Counted from the first letter of the stretch, positions 34,701 through 42,983 are shown. The stretch is DNA of 64,000 nucleotides from Sphaerisporangium rubeum (GCF_014207705.1 NZ_JACHIU010000001.1:4952501-5016500); one strand, 5' to 3'. Program-made: numbers and translations. Notes: generated by a model not told the origin, from the sequence alone.

Positions 34701-36256
34701 CCACCGTGCTGCGCACCCTCGCCGTCGAGCTGGCCCGGCGGCACGGGCCGGCCGACGCGCACCTGTACCTGCTCGATCAGGGAAACCGGGCCCTGGCTCC
34801 GCTGGCGGCGCTGCCGCACTGCGGCGCGCACGTGGACGGCGACGACGCCGACCGCACCGCGCGGGTCCTCGCGCTGCTGAACTCGGAGGTCGACCGGCGG
34901 CAGCGCCTGCTGTCGGCCGGCGGGTACGCCTCACCGGCCGAGCAGCGCGCGGCGTGCGGCGGCGACGCGCTGCCGTACCTGGTGCTGATGCTCGACGGCT
35001 ACGAGACGTTCGTCGCGCGGTACGCCGACCTGGACGGCGGCCGGCTCGTCGACGCGCTCGACGGGCTGCTGCGCCGCGGACCGGCCGCCGGGGTGGTCAC
35101 GGTGATCTCCACCGACCGGTCCGGTTTCACGCAGCGGCTCGCCGGCGCGACGGCGGCCCGCCTGGTGCTGCGGCACGCCGACCGCGACGACCTCGCCGCG
35201 TACGGGATCAACCCGCGTGAGGCGCCGCGCGCGATGCCACCTGGCCGGGCCATCGCCGTCCCCTCCATGGTGGAGACGCAGATCGCGATGCTCGACGCCG
35301 ACCCCGAAGGCGCGGCCCAGGTCGCCGCGGTGGAACGCTTCGCGCAGAAGTGCCGGCGCCGCTGGGACGGCGTCCCGGAGGACCGGCTGCCGCACCCGGT
35401 GGACCCGCTGCCGTCCCGGATCACCGCCGCGGAGGCCGGACGGCTCAGGAGGACCCCCGCGCCGCCGGAGCCCACTGTGTGCACGATCGGGGTGGGGGGA
35501 GACCGGCTCGGGCCGGTCGACCTCGACCTGGCCGGGCTCGGCCACGTGTTCCTCGTCGCGGGACCGGCCCGCTCGGGCCGCAGCGGCGCACTGCTCGCCG
35601 TGGCCAGGTCACTGACCACGACCGGCCGACCCGGCGTGACAGTGGGACCCCATGGCGTGGCCGACGCGGCGGCGGGACCGCTTGGCACGGCCGGAACGGC
35701 GGCGGGAGCATATGGCACGGCCAACGCCGGAGCGGGACCCCACAGCGCGGCCGGCCCGGCGGCGGGATCGTCCGGCGCGGCCATGAGGCTTCCCGTGATC
35801 GCGGTCTGTCCCCGGCAGTCCCCGCTGCGTACGGCCCACGGGGTGGCGGCGGTGCTGGACGGCGGGGACGCCGAGGCGTTGCGGGTGGCGCTCCACGCGC
35901 AGGAGGGGCCGTGCGCGGTGCTGGTGGACGACGCCGAGCTGCTCGCCGACGGACCGTGCGCGACGGTGCTTGAGGACCTCGCGCGGACGGCGCGGGACCG
36001 GGGTCATGTGCTGGTGGCGGCGGGGACGACCGAGGATCTGCAGATGCAGCGGTACCGTGGCTGGCTGTCGGCGGTGCGGCGCGCGCGGACCGGGTTGCTG
36101 CTCACCCCGTCGTCCTCGGCCGACGGCGACCTGTTCGACCTGAAGCTGCCGTCGTCGACCCGTGGAGGGCTGCCGCCGGGACGAGGGCTGTTGGTCACCC
36201 CTGGCGGCCGGATGACGGTGCAGGTGCCGCTCTGTGATGAGGAAATTCACGGATGA
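31703..36256 (+). CDS. FHA-FtsK/SpoIIIE (EccC-like) type VII secretion ATPase
   Basis: A 1,517-residue protein. A ubiquitin-like or beta N-terminus (1-75) is followed by an FHA domain at about 105-190 (LTVGRAAGG, VSRTHATLLL, DAGSRNGV). Two adjacent membrane segments are at about 230-275 (VVAIVLPLVLAAAAYALF, GYFLIFLALSPVLMLANV). ATPase 1 is canonical, with P-loop GTSGAGKSELLQT near 650 and Walker B RLVIVIDEFASL. ATPase 2 (AGMARSGRSTVLRTL, near 995) and ATPase 3 (AGPARSGRSGALLAV, near 1290) are degenerate in part. This three-ATPase order is that of EccC, the motor of type VII secretion; the built-in FHA domain is the streptomycete-like variant. GTG 31703 has GGAGG eight bases upstream. Its stop overlaps the kinase start by ATGA. 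Confidence 0.92.
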   Translation: MEREMRVVTDGRETAVVLRAGPGATVADLVRALPAAGLPPCSGVPLWLDGHAVPQDRPLAELRLPAGARLEFASHPVSPAGTASPSPGLEVAVAGGAGGAASAPLVAGTALTVGRAAGGLTLADPEVSRTHATLLLTPDGDAELSDAGSRNGVAWQGVRLDGSAVVAPGEVFGAGETVLAVRESDPADAPVEAAGDVLLFNRPPRIPLTRPAPVFTVPRRPDEPRRVRFPVVAIVLPLVLAAAAYALFPGAGYFLIFLALSPVLMLANVVSDRRGGRREHREAVKEYERRRALLEEALAAAAGEQGRTGRDALPDPARLLRVATGPTRRLFERRPHDEDFLRLRVGLAATPVEAAFTGPGTEEPPERPVVHHAPVAIDLAAAGVLGVAGPREAVLATARAVLAHLAVLHGPHDAGLVVLTGAEEAADWEWVTWLPHSLPHSPDFACRRMVATDARQAGARLAELGSLVAERRAERRATLRAGGPSGRRLVVVADRARRLRELPGLAELLAEGPEAGVYAICLDDDETSLPDECRATVVVTSASGTRARVRRPDGSLTESVLLDRLPAGDALRLGHAMAPIRVLGGRSGGGAELPASVGFLELAGLGATPTPEEITRRWAAGGPSTAVTLGVGAEGPVTVDLRRDGPHALIAGTSGAGKSELLQTLVAGLALGNTPEALSMVLVDYKGGSAFAECRDLPHCAGMVTDLDGHLVSRALASLDAELKRRERLFAEAGAKDIEDYLAAGRALPRLVIVIDEFASLVEEVPEFVTGVVGIGMRGRSLGVHVVLATQRPAGVVNAELRANLNLRICLRVTSASDSGDVIDVPDAARLSRHVPGRAYLRAGHSDLTLLQVARAGRPRELPGTGAAEQVTVTRRTVAEAGSAAPVTAPPPAGQDRETDLGVLVAAVRDAATRGGARTAPSPWLPPLPELVTVDDLDAGDGGLDTGNTGLNLGDGGRAPFAVPLGLGDHPGEQAQRPFLLDLERTGPLLVAGMARSGRSTVLRTLAVELARRHGPADAHLYLLDQGNRALAPLAALPHCGAHVDGDDADRTARVLALLNSEVDRRQRLLSAGGYASPAEQRAACGGDALPYLVLMLDGYETFVARYADLDGGRLVDALDGLLRRGPAAGVVTVISTDRSGFTQRLAGATAARLVLRHADRDDLAAYGINPREAPRAMPPGRAIAVPSMVETQIAMLDADPEGAAQVAAVERFAQKCRRRWDGVPEDRLPHPVDPLPSRITAAEAGRLRRTPAPPEPTVCTIGVGGDRLGPVDLDLAGLGHVFLVAGPARSGRSGALLAVARSLTTTGRPGVTVGPHGVADAAAGPLGTAGTAAGAYGTANAGAGPHSAAGPAAGSSGAAMRLPVIAVCPRQSPLRTAHGVAAVLDGGDAEALRVALHAQEGPCAVLVDDAELLADGPCATVLEDLARTARDRGHVLVAAGTTEDLQMQRYRGWLSAVRRARTGLLLTPSSSADGDLFDLKLPSSTRGGLPPGRGLLVTPGGRMTVQVPLCDEEIHG
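35645..35782. repeat. In-frame 30-bp minisatellite in the third ATPase of the EccC-like gene
   Basis: About 4.6 imperfect copies of a 10-residue unit of the GP(H/L)GxAxxAA type interrupt the third ATPase domain just after its P-loop helix. The insert keeps the reading frame. Confidence 0.7.
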
Positions 36257-38148
36257 GTCGGTGTATGACCACTGTGAGTGGTTATAGTACGACCGCAGTG
36301 CCGCCAGGAGCACGCTACGTGCCGCACCGCGGCCCTCGCGCGGACACCACTGCCTCACCGCTCGTGGATCGCGGCCCTCGTGCGGAGACCGCTGGCTCAC
36401 CGCTCGTGGATCGCGGCCCTCGCGCGGAGACCGCTGGTTCACCGCTCACGGACCCCGGCCCACGTGCGGAGACCACTGCCTCACCGCTCACGGACCCCGG
36501 CCCACGTGTGGAGACCACTGCCTTGAACAGCGACCCCGCCGCGTTACCGACCCTTCCCCCGGGAGGGGCACGTGGGCCGGACCCCGGTGCCGCGCCGGTC
36601 CCCCTCGGCCGCGGCTACCGGCTGGAGCGGCTCATCGGCCAGGGCTCCAACGGCCGGGTCTACGAAGGACGCAGGATCGCCGACGAGCACCCTGTCGCGA
36701 TCAAGGTGCTTCGCGAGGAGTACGCCGCCGACCGTGAGGCGGTCGCGCGGTTCCTGCGCGAACGTATGGCGCTGCGGTCCCTCGACCATCCCCATCTGGT
36801 GCCGGTGCACGACCTGGTGGTCGAAGGGGACACGCACGCCATCGTCATGGAGCTGGTGACCGGGGAGACGCTGCGCGACGCGATGGCGCGGGACGCGTTC
36901 GACGCCGACCGGGGCATGACGCTGCTCGGCCAGGTCGCGTCGGCGCTCGCGGCGGTTCACGCGGCCGGCATCGTGCACCGCGACCTGAAGCCGGAGAACG
37001 TGCTGGTGACATGGCGCGGCGGCGAGCCGTGGGCCCGTCTCACCGACTTCGGGGTGGCGCTGGTGGCCGACGGCCAGGTGCTCACCCGGGTCTCCCAGCT
37101 CGTCGGCACCCCCGCCTACCTGGCCCCCGAACTGGCGCAGGGCCGTCCCGCCGGGACCGCCGTGGACGTGTACGCGCTCGGCGTCATGGCGTACGAGCTG
37201 CTCGCCGGCCGGCGGCCCTTCACCGGGGACACCCCGATGGCGCTGCTTCGGGCCCACCTGGAGGACGAGCCGGCCCGGCCCGGCGGCGTCAACGACGAGG
37301 TCTGGCGTGTGCTGTCGGCGTGCCTCGCCAAACGACCGCAGGACCGGCCGCAGGCGGAGCCCTTGGCCGGCGACCTCACCCGATTACGTGGCCGCACCGG
37401 CGCGCTGCCTCCCGGCGCGCCACCCCCGATCCCACCCTCCGTCACCCCGTCCCCCGACCAGGCCTCCCCGGCGCGCTCCTCCGCGCCGCACGCTACCGGG
37501 TCCCCACCGGCCGCTCCGGGATCGGCCTTCACAGGACCGGCCACCGCTGGACGGACTACTACAGGACCGGCTCATAACGGACCGGCCACCACCGGACCTG
37601 CTAATGCGGGACCGGCCGCCACCGGATCGGCCGCAACGGGGAACGTGCTCCCCGAGGTGCTCGCGACGAGCGGTGCGACCGTGCTCGTCCCCGAGGCACC
37701 CGCGAAGCCTTCCGCGCCGCGACGGCGCCTGCTGTGGCCGGTGCTCGGTGCGCTCGGGCTGCTGGTCGCGGCGACCGGCGCGGGGATCTGGTACGGGACG
37801 TCGTCCCCGTCGGCGACGCCGCCCGCCGCGACCGCGTCACCGGGGCCGGCCCTGCAGTTGTACTCGGTGCCGCTGGTGCTCACCAGTCCCGAGCGCGGCA
37901 CCATCAAGATCGACTTCGCGGACGCGTCGTCGGCGCCGGGGTTCGTCAAGTACGTGGTGTTCCGGGGGAACCTCAAGATCGCCGATCCGTCCGCCGGTGA
38001 CGCGCCGCCGTACCTCGTCCACAAGCTCGACAGCCGCACCAGGTACTGCTACCGCGTCATGGTGCTCGTCGACTCGGCCGGTCCCGTGCCGGCCGATCAG
38101 AAACCCGTGTGCCGTGCCGCCGACGGACGCGCGGCACGGCAACAGTGA
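36253..38148 (+). CDS. Transmembrane Ser/Thr protein kinase with C-terminal FN3-like ectodomain
   Basis: A 631-residue kinase. A repeat-rich disordered N-terminus of about 115 residues precedes the kinase domain (about 120-390). The kinase has G-loop LIGQGSNGRVYEG, VAIKVL lysine, HRDLKPENV catalytic loop, DFG and a GTPAYLAPE activation segment. A Thr/Pro/Ala linker and one membrane segment (LLWPVLGALGLLVAATGAGI, about 497-516) follow. The extracellular domain of about 105 residues (GTIKIDFADASSAPGFVKYV, RTRYCYRVMVLVDSAG) looks like a fibronectin-III fold. Unlike PknB it has no PASTA repeats; these are on the protein at 28011. ATG 36253 overlaps the EccC stop (ATGA) and GAGGAAA lies eight bases upstream. 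Likely substrates are the FHA proteins of this locus. Confidence 0.92.
   Translation: MSRCMTTVSGYSTTAVPPGARYVPHRGPRADTTASPLVDRGPRAETAGSPLVDRGPRAETAGSPLTDPGPRAETTASPLTDPGPRVETTALNSDPAALPTLPPGGARGPDPGAAPVPLGRGYRLERLIGQGSNGRVYEGRRIADEHPVAIKVLREEYAADREAVARFLRERMALRSLDHPHLVPVHDLVVEGDTHAIVMELVTGETLRDAMARDAFDADRGMTLLGQVASALAAVHAAGIVHRDLKPENVLVTWRGGEPWARLTDFGVALVADGQVLTRVSQLVGTPAYLAPELAQGRPAGTAVDVYALGVMAYELLAGRRPFTGDTPMALLRAHLEDEPARPGGVNDEVWRVLSACLAKRPQDRPQAEPLAGDLTRLRGRTGALPPGAPPPIPPSVTPSPDQASPARSSAPHATGSPPAAPGSAFTGPATAGRTTTGPAHNGPATTGPANAGPAATGSAATGNVLPEVLATSGATVLVPEAPAKPSAPRRRLLWPVLGALGLLVAATGAGIWYGTSSPSATPPAATASPGPALQLYSVPLVLTSPERGTIKIDFADASSAPGFVKYVVFRGNLKIADPSAGDAPPYLVHKLDSRTRYCYRVMVLVDSAGPVPADQKPVCRAADGRAARQQ
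36328..36537. repeat. Five-copy in-frame 42-bp repeat in the kinase N-terminus
   Basis: Five copies of a 14-residue unit (RGPRAETAGSPLVD and variants with PGPR or PLTD) lie between the kinase start and its catalytic domain. DNA copies are highly similar, implying recent expansion. Confidence 0.9.
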
Positions 38149-38162
38149 GCTTCGGAGGCCAC

Positions 38163-39149
38163 ATGTCGAGCGAGACGACGGAGACCTCCGTCGACGCGGC
38201 GTCGTACTTCGCCGCCGGGTTCACCGCGCTGCGCGCCAACGTCGAGCAGGCGCTCACCGGCAAACCGCTCGCCGTACGGCTGGCGCTGACCTGCCTGTTC
38301 GCCGGGGGCCACCTGCTGGTGGAGGACGTCCCCGGTGTCGGCAAGACGACGCTGGCCAAGGCGATCGCGGCGTCGGTGGACGCGAGCTGGCACCGCATCC
38401 AGTTCACCCCCGACCTGCTGCCGTCCGACATCACCGGCACCATGGTGTACGACCAGCGGCAGAGCACGTTCGAGTTCCGGCCCGGCCCGGTGTTCGCGCA
38501 CATCGTGCTCGCCGACGAGATCAACCGCGCGTCGCCGAAGACGCAGTCCGCGCTGCTCGAGGTCATGGAGGAGCGGCAGGTCACGGTCGAGGGCCGCAGC
38601 CACCTGGTGCCGTCGCCGTTCCTCGTCGTCGCCACGCAGAACCCCGTGGACCTGGAAGGCACCTACCGGCTGCCTGAGGCGCAGCTCGACCGGTTCCTGC
38701 TGCGCATCGCGGTCGGCTACCCCGACGTCACGGCCGAACGCGACGTCCTGCTCGGCCGGGCCCGCGCGGGAGGCGCGCCGGCGCTGCGGCCGGTGGCCAA
38801 GGTGGAGCAGGTCCGCTGGATGATCGAGTACGTCTCACGGATCCACGTCGGGGACGCCGTCGCCGAGTACGTGGCCCGCCTCGCCGAAGCGACCCGCAGC
38901 CACCCCGGCCTGCGTCTCGGCCTGAGCCCTCGCGGCAGCCTCGCCATGGTCCGCGCCGCGCAGGCGTGGGCCGCCGGTGAGGGCCGCGGTTTCGTCACCC
39001 CCGACGACGTCCGGGCCGTCGCCGAGCCGGTGGCCGCGCACCGCCTCCTGCTCGACCCCCAGGCCGAGATCGAGGGCCAGACCTCCGCCGGCATCCTGAG
39101 CGACCTGCTCGTCACCGTCCCCGCGCCGGTCCCCGCCGCTCTGCGATGA
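38163..39149 (+). CDS. MoxR-family AAA+ ATPase
   Basis: A 328-residue protein. Walker A is VEDVPGVGKTTLAKA near residue 55, Walker B HIVLADEINRASPKTQSALL near 110, sensor 1 VVATQNPVDLEGTY near 158, and the C-terminal lid GLSPRGSLAMVRAAQAWA near 260. MoxR proteins are chaperone-like ATPases that almost always work with an adjacent DUF58 protein, as here; they often mature or activate envelope complexes. GGAGG five bases before ATG 38163 fixes the start. It follows the kinase by 14 bp and its stop overlaps the DUF58 start (ATGA), so it belongs to the long type VII-like operon. Confidence 0.93.
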   Translation: MSSETTETSVDAASYFAAGFTALRANVEQALTGKPLAVRLALTCLFAGGHLLVEDVPGVGKTTLAKAIAASVDASWHRIQFTPDLLPSDITGTMVYDQRQSTFEFRPGPVFAHIVLADEINRASPKTQSALLEVMEERQVTVEGRSHLVPSPFLVVATQNPVDLEGTYRLPEAQLDRFLLRIAVGYPDVTAERDVLLGRARAGGAPALRPVAKVEQVRWMIEYVSRIHVGDAVAEYVARLAEATRSHPGLRLGLSPRGSLAMVRAAQAWAAGEGRGFVTPDDVRAVAEPVAAHRLLLDPQAEIEGQTSAGILSDLLVTVPAPVPAALR

Positions 39150-40477
39150 CCGCTCCCCCGCCGCGCGAGCCACAGCTCACCGGTTCCGGCTCCGGTCCCC
39201 GCCGCCGTCCGGCGACCCTTCCCTCGCCGCGTGGGCCTCGGCTCACCGGTTCCGGCGTCGCTGCGGCCATCGCCGGCGTCGTCCTCGTGGCGTCGGGCTC
39301 GGCGACCGGCTACCCGGCACTGGCGGGGCTCGGCGCGTGCGCGCTCACGCTCGTGCTCGGCGCCGTGCTGCTGGTGTCTCCTCCGGTACGGCTGGAGGGG
39401 AGCCGCACGGTGACACCGGGACGGGTGACCGTGGACACCGGCGCCACCGGACACCTCGTCGTGCGGAACACCGGCAGGCTGTCCACCGGCCGCGCCACCG
39501 CGTCCGACGGCCGCGCCACCGCGTCCGACGGCCACGCCGCCGCGTCCGACGGCCACGCCGCCGCGGATGACCGCCGCGCCACCGCACCCGGCAGCGGCCC
39601 CACGATGTCCGGCGGCGGCGCGCGCTCCGGCGTGCTCGTCCCACCGCTCGCACCCGGCGCCGAGGCGCGCGTCGAGTACGCCATCCCCACTCCGCGCCGC
39701 GGCCTGGTGACGGTCGGCCCGCTGACCCTCGACCGGCGCGACCCCCTCGGCCTGGCCCGCCGCACCGACCACCTGGCCCCCGCCACCGTCCTGTGGGTGC
39801 GGCCCCGCGTCCACCCCTTGGCCGCGCCACCGGCCGGCCTGGCCCCCGGGCAGGAGATCCGGCGCGACCGCGCCGCCGAGAGCGCGAGCGCGTACGACGG
39901 GCTGCGCGAGTACCGCGCCGGTGACGACCCGCGCCGCATCCACTGGCCGTCCACGGCGCGCACCGGCCAACTGGTCGTCCGCAGGCCGGTCGAAGGCACC
40001 GGCCCCGGCGCCGCCGTCGTCCTCGACACCCGGACGGCCGCGTTGTCCCCTGCCGCCTTCGAGGACGCCGTCGAGGTCGCCGCGTCGGTGATGACCGCCG
40101 CAGGTCCCGGCGACGGAGCCGTCACGCTGCACATACTCGGCGAAGATCCCGCCGCCGCGCTCCGCGCCGGCGCGCGCGGCCCCGTGGACCGGCTCACCCT
40201 GGCGGAGCAGGCCGACTCCGGCGTCGCGTCGCTGCGGTCCCTGGTGCGCGGCACCGGGCCGAGTGGAGCGTTGATCCTGATCACCGGGACCGATCCGGAG
40301 GTGCCGCCGCTGCTCGCGTCGGGACGGCGGTCGTCCGGCCGCGCCGTGCTGGTACGGCTGGCCCCGGACGAGACGTCCACCACGGTGCGGGACGGCGCCG
40401 GCCTGACCGTGATCAGCGCCACGTCCGCACGCACGGCCGTGTCCGCGCTCGGCCGGTTCGGCGGTGGCGGACGATGA
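39146..40477 (+). CDS. DUF58-domain membrane protein
   Basis: A 443-residue protein. Two hydrophobic segments at about 35-80 (GVAAAIAGVVLVASGSATGY, ALTLVLGAVLLVSPPV) anchor it. The DUF58 signature is clear: AYDGLREYRAGDDPRRIHWPSTARTG split around residue 260, followed by a von Willebrand A-like region (AVVLDTRTAAL). DUF58 proteins pair with MoxR ATPases. Near residue 115 there are four 7-residue repeats (GRATASD/GHAAASD, DNA about 39488-39571), an in-frame minisatellite in the loop between the membrane part and the DUF58 core. The ATG overlaps the MoxR stop. Confidence 0.9.
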   Translation: MTAPPPREPQLTGSGSGPRRRPATLPSPRGPRLTGSGVAAAIAGVVLVASGSATGYPALAGLGACALTLVLGAVLLVSPPVRLEGSRTVTPGRVTVDTGATGHLVVRNTGRLSTGRATASDGRATASDGHAAASDGHAAADDRRATAPGSGPTMSGGGARSGVLVPPLAPGAEARVEYAIPTPRRGLVTVGPLTLDRRDPLGLARRTDHLAPATVLWVRPRVHPLAAPPAGLAPGQEIRRDRAAESASAYDGLREYRAGDDPRRIHWPSTARTGQLVVRRPVEGTGPGAAVVLDTRTAALSPAAFEDAVEVAASVMTAAGPGDGAVTLHILGEDPAAALRAGARGPVDRLTLAEQADSGVASLRSLVRGTGPSGALILITGTDPEVPPLLASGRRSSGRAVLVRLAPDETSTTVRDGAGLTVISATSARTAVSALGRFGGGGR

Positions 40478-40493
40478 GGCGTGCCGGGGACAC

Positions 40494-42650
40494 ATGGTGA
40501 ACGCAGTGAACGCGGTGAACGCGGTGAACATGGTGAACGCGGAGACAGGCGGGGGGAAGAACGGCGGAGCAGGCGGGGGCCGGGTCGTCGGTGTCGCGCT
40601 GGCGACGTCGCTCGGGCTGGCACCCATGGTCGCGTTCGCGGGGGTGTTCGGACGCACGCCGGGTGAGGCGCTCGGTGACGCGCGGTACGTGCTTCCCGTC
40701 GCGGGGGCCGCGGTGGTGGCCGGAGTGATCTGCCTGGTGGCCGGGGCCGTGCCACGGCTCGCGCCGGTCACGCGGCTCACGCTGGGGCTCGCGGGACTTG
40801 TGGCGTACGTCGCGCTGGTGCTGCCTTCGCGGGCCTTCGAAGGACCTCGGCTGCTGGTGACGTCGGTGCCGCCGCTCGACCCCTCCGGCGCGGAGCTCGC
40901 GACGGTGGCCTTCGTGAGCGGAGCGGCGGCGCTCGCGGCGGCGGAGTCGGTGCTGCGCGGCAAAAGCGCGGTATGGGCCATGGCCGTGCCGGTGGCGGGG
41001 GTCGCCGCCGGGCTGGCGGTGGCGGGGTCCGCAGGAACGGCCGGATGGCTCGCGCCGGCGCTGGCGGCCGTGTGTGCCGCGCTTCTCGCGCTGCGGGCCC
41101 GGCCGGCGGGTGGAGTCCTGCGGGCCGTGGTGGCGGTGCCGTTGGTCGGGGCCGGGGTGGCGGCCGGACTGCTCGGGCCGGCGCTGGTGGCCGTGTTGCC
41201 GGGTCGCGCGGAACCGGCGGACGCGCGTGAGCTGGTGCCGCAGGCCGTGCGGCCCCGGCAGGGGGTCAGCCCGTTGTCGCAGTTCCCGGCCATCCGCAGC
41301 GGCAAGCTGCCGGTGCGGCTGCGGGTGACGACGACCGGACGGGAACGGCTGCGGTACGCGACGCTGGCGCGGTTCGACGGGACGTACTGGACCAGTGACG
41401 CGACGTTCTGGCGGGCCGGCACGCGTCTTCCCGGCGCTCCGGACGGCGGCACGGACGCGCGGACGGTGGACACGCGGGTGCGGCTCGTCGAGGCCGGGCC
41501 GGTCGGCATGGTGGTGAGCGCGGGACGGCCGGTGGAGGTCTCGGTGCCGGGACTCGGGGTGGACCCCGGCACCGGTGACGTGGCGCTGCCTGACGACCGG
41601 CCCCCGCCTGGCGAGTACACCGTGCGGGGCTCGGTCCCCGTGGTGGACGCAGCCGCGCTCGCCGCGGACCGGCCGGTGACCGTGCCGGGGACCGACCGGG
41701 CCGTCGCGGCGGTCGCCGACGAGGCGCGCGGGATCGCCGGGGACCGGCACGACCTCGCCGCGCTGCGCCGCCTCGCCGGTCACTTCGCCGGCGGCAGGTT
41801 CCGGTCGGAGTCGGGGCCGCAGGCTCCTGGCGGACACGGGATCTTCCAGATCCGGCGGCTCCTTGAGACCCGTGCCGGGACGGCCGAGCAGTACGCGTCG
41901 GCGTTCGCGGCCATGGCGAGGTCTCTCGGGTACGACGTCCGCGTGGTGGTGGGGTTCACCCTCGGCCGGCCGGCGGCCGGTGGCGGACGGACGGTGACGG
42001 GTCAGCAGATCGACGCCTGGGTGGAGGTGCGGTTCGCCGAGTCGGGGTGGGTGCCGTTCCATCCGGCTCCCACGCGGGACGGCGAGACACCGGAGCGGGA
42101 GACCGCCGAGGAGTCCGAATCCGAGCCCTCGGCCGCGTCGGACAAGGACGCCGACCCGTCCACACCCGGTCAGGGCCGGAAGGCGACCGGCCCCGCCGGT
42201 ACGTCCTCCCCGGCGGTGCCGCTGACGCTCATGGTGGCCGTGCTGCTGGCGCTGCTGGCTTGCGTGCCGCTGCTGAAACCGGCGCTCCGCGTGCGCAGAC
42301 GCCGCGCGCGGGACCCGGTGCGGCGTGTCACCGGAGCCTGGCGCGACACCATGGAACGTCTCGCCGACGCGGGACTTCGCGTCCCCGCCTCGGCCACCAC
42401 CGGCGAGGCCCGCACCCGCGCGTCGGCGGGCTTTCCGACCCTCACCGAGCCGCTCGGAGCCCTCGCCGGCATCGTGGACCACACGATGTACGGCCCCGCG
42501 CCGGCTGGCCCGGCCGACGCGGACCGCGCCTGGGAACTCGCCGACACCGTACGCGACCGCCTGCGCCGCACCCTGCCTCGCGGCCGGAGGTTGTCGGCCG
42601 CGCTCCGGCCGCCGCGCCACCGGCTGTCACCGCGACTCCGCCGTCGCTGA
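40494..42650 (+). CDS. TgpA/DUF3488-like membrane protein with degenerate transglutaminase domain
   Basis: A protein of about 718 residues. About six to seven N-terminal membrane segments (residues 25-240) precede an extracellular transglutaminase-like domain (about 390-540), one more membrane segment (VPLTLMVAVLLALLACVPLL, near 590) and a cytoplasmic C-terminal domain. In active transglutaminase-like proteins the motif is (G)xCEQxA and HAWVEV; here the corresponding stretches read GTAEQYASAF and QIDAWVEVRF, so both the nucleophilic Cys and the His are replaced. The fold is otherwise conserved (WVPFHPAP). It is probably a structural or binding component rather than an enzyme. The start is uncertain: ATG 40494, or GTG 40464 overlapping the DUF58 stop. 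The first residues are a (V/M)NA repeat encoded by 9-bp units. Confidence 0.85.
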   Translation: MVNAVNAVNAVNMVNAETGGGKNGGAGGGRVVGVALATSLGLAPMVAFAGVFGRTPGEALGDARYVLPVAGAAVVAGVICLVAGAVPRLAPVTRLTLGLAGLVAYVALVLPSRAFEGPRLLVTSVPPLDPSGAELATVAFVSGAAALAAAESVLRGKSAVWAMAVPVAGVAAGLAVAGSAGTAGWLAPALAAVCAALLALRARPAGGVLRAVVAVPLVGAGVAAGLLGPALVAVLPGRAEPADARELVPQAVRPRQGVSPLSQFPAIRSGKLPVRLRVTTTGRERLRYATLARFDGTYWTSDATFWRAGTRLPGAPDGGTDARTVDTRVRLVEAGPVGMVVSAGRPVEVSVPGLGVDPGTGDVALPDDRPPPGEYTVRGSVPVVDAAALAADRPVTVPGTDRAVAAVADEARGIAGDRHDLAALRRLAGHFAGGRFRSESGPQAPGGHGIFQIRRLLETRAGTAEQYASAFAAMARSLGYDVRVVVGFTLGRPAAGGGRTVTGQQIDAWVEVRFAESGWVPFHPAPTRDGETPERETAEESESEPSAASDKDADPSTPGQGRKATGPAGTSSPAVPLTLMVAVLLALLACVPLLKPALRVRRRRARDPVRRVTGAWRDTMERLADAGLRVPASATTGEARTRASAGFPTLTEPLGALAGIVDHTMYGPAPAGPADADRAWELADTVRDRLRRTLPRGRRLSAALRPPRHRLSPRLRRR

Positions 42651-42673
42651 CGTCCGTCACGGTCCCCGCGCGA

Positions 42674-42718
42674 TGGGTAACCCTTCCCATTTCGCCGGGG
42701 CCGCGGCGCTCCTAGGGT
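42674..42718 (+). promoter_or_regulatory. Motif TGGGTAACCCTTCCCA with TAGGGT -10 (leaderless promoter)
   Basis: The third copy of the shared palindrome is at 42674-42689, one base different from the perfect copy, and TAGGGT at 42713-42718 follows after 23 bp. The next ATG is at 42726, seven bases after the -10, so the transcript should be leaderless. Confidence 0.65.
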
Positions 42719-42725
42719 CGCTGCC

Positions 42726-42977
42726 ATGAGCGCGAACCTGATCGCGGGACAGCCCGCGGTTCTCAGTGATGTCGCGGCCGTGCTCGGGGAGGCGGCCGCC
42801 GGGCTGCCTGTCACGCGAGGAGCGGCCGTGTCGGTGGGGGACGGGGCCGCGGACGCGGCCGTCCACGAGTTCGGCAGCCGGTGGTCGGAGCATCTGCACG
42901 ACCTCGGCCAGGTCATGGCGGTCACCGCACGGCAGGCACGCCTGACGGCGATCGCGTTCCGGCTGGCAGGGGGGTGA
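42726..42977 (+). CDS. WXG100/ESX-like small helical protein
   Basis: An 83-residue, largely helical protein (DVAAVLGEAAAGLPV ... VHEFGSRWSEHLHDLGQVMAV). Size, helical hairpin layout and position fit an ESX-family partner, but the W-x-G turn is not strict: the centre reads EFGSRWSEH. It resembles the type VII excreted-protein-like (DUF2580/EspC type) family more than classical ESAT-6. There is no Shine-Dalgarno site; with the -10 seven bases upstream, leaderless translation is likely. It is followed six bases later by the effector-like gene, so the two probably act as secretion partner and cargo. Confidence 0.75.
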   Translation: MSANLIAGQPAVLSDVAAVLGEAAAGLPVTRGAAVSVGDGAADAAVHEFGSRWSEHLHDLGQVMAVTARQARLTAIAFRLAGG

Positions 42978-42983
42978 CGGCAC

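Noticed and set aside
38717-42620. Long minus-strand frames opposite DUF58 and the transglutaminase-like gene
   Set aside because: Shadow frames; the plus-strand genes have membrane segments, motifs and ATGA coupling.
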